From NCBI GenBank assembly GCA_937915825.1, contig CALGGT010000102.1, positions 1 through 13,858 of the forward strand: a DNA stretch of 13,858 nt. Reading direction: 5' to 3'. This document shows, in pieces, positions 12,322-13,858 of the stretch. Every line of letters starts with the position of its first letter. Positions within the stretch are counted from its first letter, which is position 1. The notes beneath the pieces are model-generated. The model was not told the DNA's origin, searched no databases, and saw only the letters and a list, made by a program, of their open reading frames with translations. Position numbers and translations under genes: made by a program. The stretch is from an uncultured Eubacterium sp. Lineage in GTDB: Bacteria > Bacillota > Clostridia > Lachnospirales > Lachnospiraceae.

Positions 12322-13439
12322 TGGTTAATAATATGAAAGTGATTCAGGCCGATAAAAGCTATTGTGAATGGGTTGCTGAACTTAGTCAGCGTTATCAGAA
12401 GTGTCAAATTAAGGCTGCTTCTTCCGTCAACCGGGAAATGTTATTATTTTACTGGTCATTGGGCAGAGATGTTGCACAGATGAAAGCTGAAAGTCGGTGG
12501 GGCAGTGGATTTCTCCGCCAATTGAGTAATGATTTAAAACATGTGTTGCCAAATGTTAAAGGCTTATCGTTTACAAATTTAGTATATATGGTTTATTTTT
12601 ACAATCTTTATCCAGATTTGGAAATTTATCCCCAGCTTGAGGAAGAATTTCAAGATTCAATTTATCCCCAACTTGGGGATAAATTAGAAAGCAACTTAGT
12701 TGGAACCAATAAAATGTTGTCGCTATTTATTTTTTCAATTCCATGGGGTCATCATAAATTAATTATTGATAAGTGTGGTAAAGATCAAAACAAAGCTATA
12801 TTTTATGTGAAGGAAACGATAAAGAACAACTGGTCGCGAGCAGTTTTACTCAATTGGTTGGATACAGATTTGTATGAACGCAAGGGAAAGGCAGTTACCA
12901 ATTTTTCTCTTACCCTTCCTGCTCCGCAAAGCGATTTAGCGCAGGAAATGACAAGAGATCCCTATAATTTTGATTTTTTATCTATCCGGGCGCAGTATGA
13001 TGAAAAAGAATTCAAAGATGCGTTGATGGATAATGTGCAACGCCTGCTTATGGAACTGGGTTCCGGTTTTGCTTTTGTAGGCAGAGAGTACAGGTTGGTT
13101 GTTGGGAAGACGGAACAGTTTATTGATTTACTTTTTTATAATTTCCAGCTTCATTGCTTTGTGGTTGTAGAAGTAAAAGTTTCTGCTTTCGATCCGCGCG
13201 ATATGGGCCAGTTAAGCACCTATGTAGCGGCTGTTGACGGCATTTTGCGTAGCAAGACGGACGCCCCGACGATTGGGCTTTTGATCTGTAAAACAAAAGA
13301 TAATGTGCTGGCGCAGTATGCCGCGAATGTTATAAAAGCGCCAGTCGGTATTTCTGAATATCAGCTTGCCAATTTGTTGAAGGATGAATTTAAAGGAACC
13401 CTGCCAACGATTGAAGAAATTGAAAGCGGGCTGCAATAG
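12321..13439 (+). CDS. DUF1016/YhcG-family PDDEXK nuclease
   Basis: The 372-residue protein has the DUF1016 N-terminal helical domain (about 15-180). Its landmarks are LLFYWSLGRDVAQ, WGSGFLRQLSNDL, GLSFTNLVYM and IPWGHHKLIIDKC followed by FYVKETIKNNWSRAVL. The C-terminal PDDEXK nuclease domain (about 220-345) has FIDLLFYN (D269), VVVEVKV (E284, K286) and a conserved GQLSTYVAAVD (Q297). YhcG-like proteins often lie beside type I restriction or toxin-antitoxin genes; the precise substrate is unproven. The ATG has GGAGG 7 nt upstream. A variable linker at 100-126 contains a 12-residue tandem duplication (IYPQL repeated). Catalytic residues are complete, so it appears intact. It follows the HTH-MNT pair by about 95 nt on the same strand and precedes a broken gene. 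Confidence 0.9.
   Translation: MVNNMKVIQADKSYCEWVAELSQRYQKCQIKAASSVNREMLLFYWSLGRDVAQMKAESRWGSGFLRQLSNDLKHVLPNVKGLSFTNLVYMVYFYNLYPDLEIYPQLEEEFQDSIYPQLGDKLESNLVGTNKMLSLFIFSIPWGHHKLIIDKCGKDQNKAIFYVKETIKNNWSRAVLLNWLDTDLYERKGKAVTNFSLTLPAPQSDLAQEMTRDPYNFDFLSIRAQYDEKEFKDALMDNVQRLLMELGSGFAFVGREYRLVVGKTEQFIDLLFYNFQLHCFVVVEVKVSAFDPRDMGQLSTYVAAVDGILRSKTDAPTIGLLICKTKDNVLAQYAANVIKAPVGISEYQLANLLKDEFKGTLPTIEEIESGLQ
12623..12694 (+). repeat. 36-nt tandem duplication containing a 27-nt perfect palindrome
   Basis: Two 36-nt units begin with AATTTATCCCCA at 12623 and 12659 and are very similar over their first 20 nt, encoding EIYPQLEEEFQD-like and SIYPQLGDKLES-like segments. In the second unit, AATTTATCCCCAA (12659-12671) and TTGGGGATAAATT (12673-12685) form a perfect 13-bp inverted repeat around a single C. 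Confidence 0.85.
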
Positions 13440-13472
13440 ATAAGGCTTTTGTTTGGGGTATCCTAATTTTAA

Positions 13473-13858
13473 AATGGTCGAATTCGATGTTTATTGCATA
13501 ATATAATTACCGAACCTTGTGATTATAATAAGAAGCAACACTTTATTATTGTTACTAATGGATTAGATCAGGTTACGATTGAGGCAATTGCCTATTGGAA
13601 GAAGAACGGTCTGAACATTGACGCGATTACATATTGGGTTTACCAGATTGGGGAAGCGCAGTTTATTGAATTTGATATGTATTCTCCGGTAGAGGGGTTT
13701 CTCACTTATGAGGGCAGCGCGTATGTTTTAAACACAAATGATTCTAATGATAAACAGTGCACGCAGGACATGCTCGCCAACCATAAGGCTGCGGCCTATT
13801 ATCGCAAGTGGAAAGAAAAAATTAAAAAACTGCAAAAGGGTGATTACGTATTCCTGTA
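13473..13858 (+). pseudogene. 5'-truncated gene fragment, possibly nuclease-like, running off the window
   Basis: A frame open from a TAA at 13470-13472 to the window edge encodes HFIIVTNGLDQVTIEAIAYW, then KKNGLNIDAITYWVYQIGEA, FIEFDMYSPVEGFLTYEG, and NHKAAAYYRKWKEKIKKLQK followed by GDYVFL. It is clearly coding in character, but there is no credible start: no ATG in frame before the conserved block and no Shine-Dalgarno. The first part (strand, helix, then GLNIDAI) recalls the C-terminal half of some PDDEXK/DUF91-like endonuclease domains. The last part (KAAAYYRKWKEKI...KGDYVFL) recalls PUA/EVE-type modules found in restriction-related proteins. Both impressions are from memory of patterns and weak. 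It most likely lost its 5' end next to the DUF1016 gene. Confidence 0.5.

Overview
The window looks like a chromosomal segment of a low-to-mid GC Gram-positive bacterium of the class Clostridia, plausibly Lachnospiraceae. This rests on strong AGGAGG-type ribosome binding sites, a folD-rimO-pgsA-cinA gene order, a tandem pair of YmfF/YmfH-like M16 peptidases ahead of lgt, a YlbJ-like membrane protein and tightly packed operons. The assignment is inferred from gene content and was not searched. There is no rRNA, CRISPR array, transposase or integrase in the window.

Left part (1-4716, minus strand): one housekeeping operon reads leftward from a sigma-A-type promoter at 4688-4716. Its order is folD (one-carbon metabolism), rimO (S12 methylthiotransferase), a single gene joining PgsA (phosphatidylglycerophosphate synthase) to a CinA C-terminal/PncC amidase domain, a small lipoprotein, and a BaiN/HI0933-like flavoprotein cut by the window edge. 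The genes are 1-5 nt apart, so translational coupling is likely. The PgsA-PncC joint consists of an 18-nt tandem repeat.

Middle part (4731-6500): a two-helix membrane protein of unknown role is followed by a vapBC toxin-antitoxin operon (minus strand) with its own near-consensus promoter. Terminator hairpins sharing a perfect 25-nt direct repeat bracket vapBC. Next to it lie the 3' remnant of an XRE-type regulator and an orphan plus-strand terminator. This stretch looks like a small accessory insertion site.

Plus-strand operon (6464-10175): an extended -10 promoter drives a YmfF-like M16 protein without the zinc motif, a YmfH-like M16 peptidase with HYLEH, and lgt (lipoprotein diacylglyceryl transferase). 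It ends at a bidirectional terminator shared with a convergent tRNA-Arg(CCT) gene. Upstream of the tRNA, in the same direction, is a YlbJ-like gene lacking its 5' part; the break coincides with an inverted repeat at 11085-11111.

Right part (11112-13858): AT-rich DNA with 20-nt tandem repeats leads into an accessory module on the plus strand. It holds an XRE-HTH/minimal nucleotidyltransferase fusion (MntA-like antitoxin), an overlapping small partner whose N-terminus resembles HEPN but which lacks the RX4-6H motif, a 16-codon upstream ORF coupled to a DUF1016/YhcG PDDEXK nuclease, and a 5'-truncated fragment of another, possibly nuclease-like, gene running off the window. Together these suggest a partly decayed defence/toxin-antitoxin island inserted beside the broken ylbJ gene.
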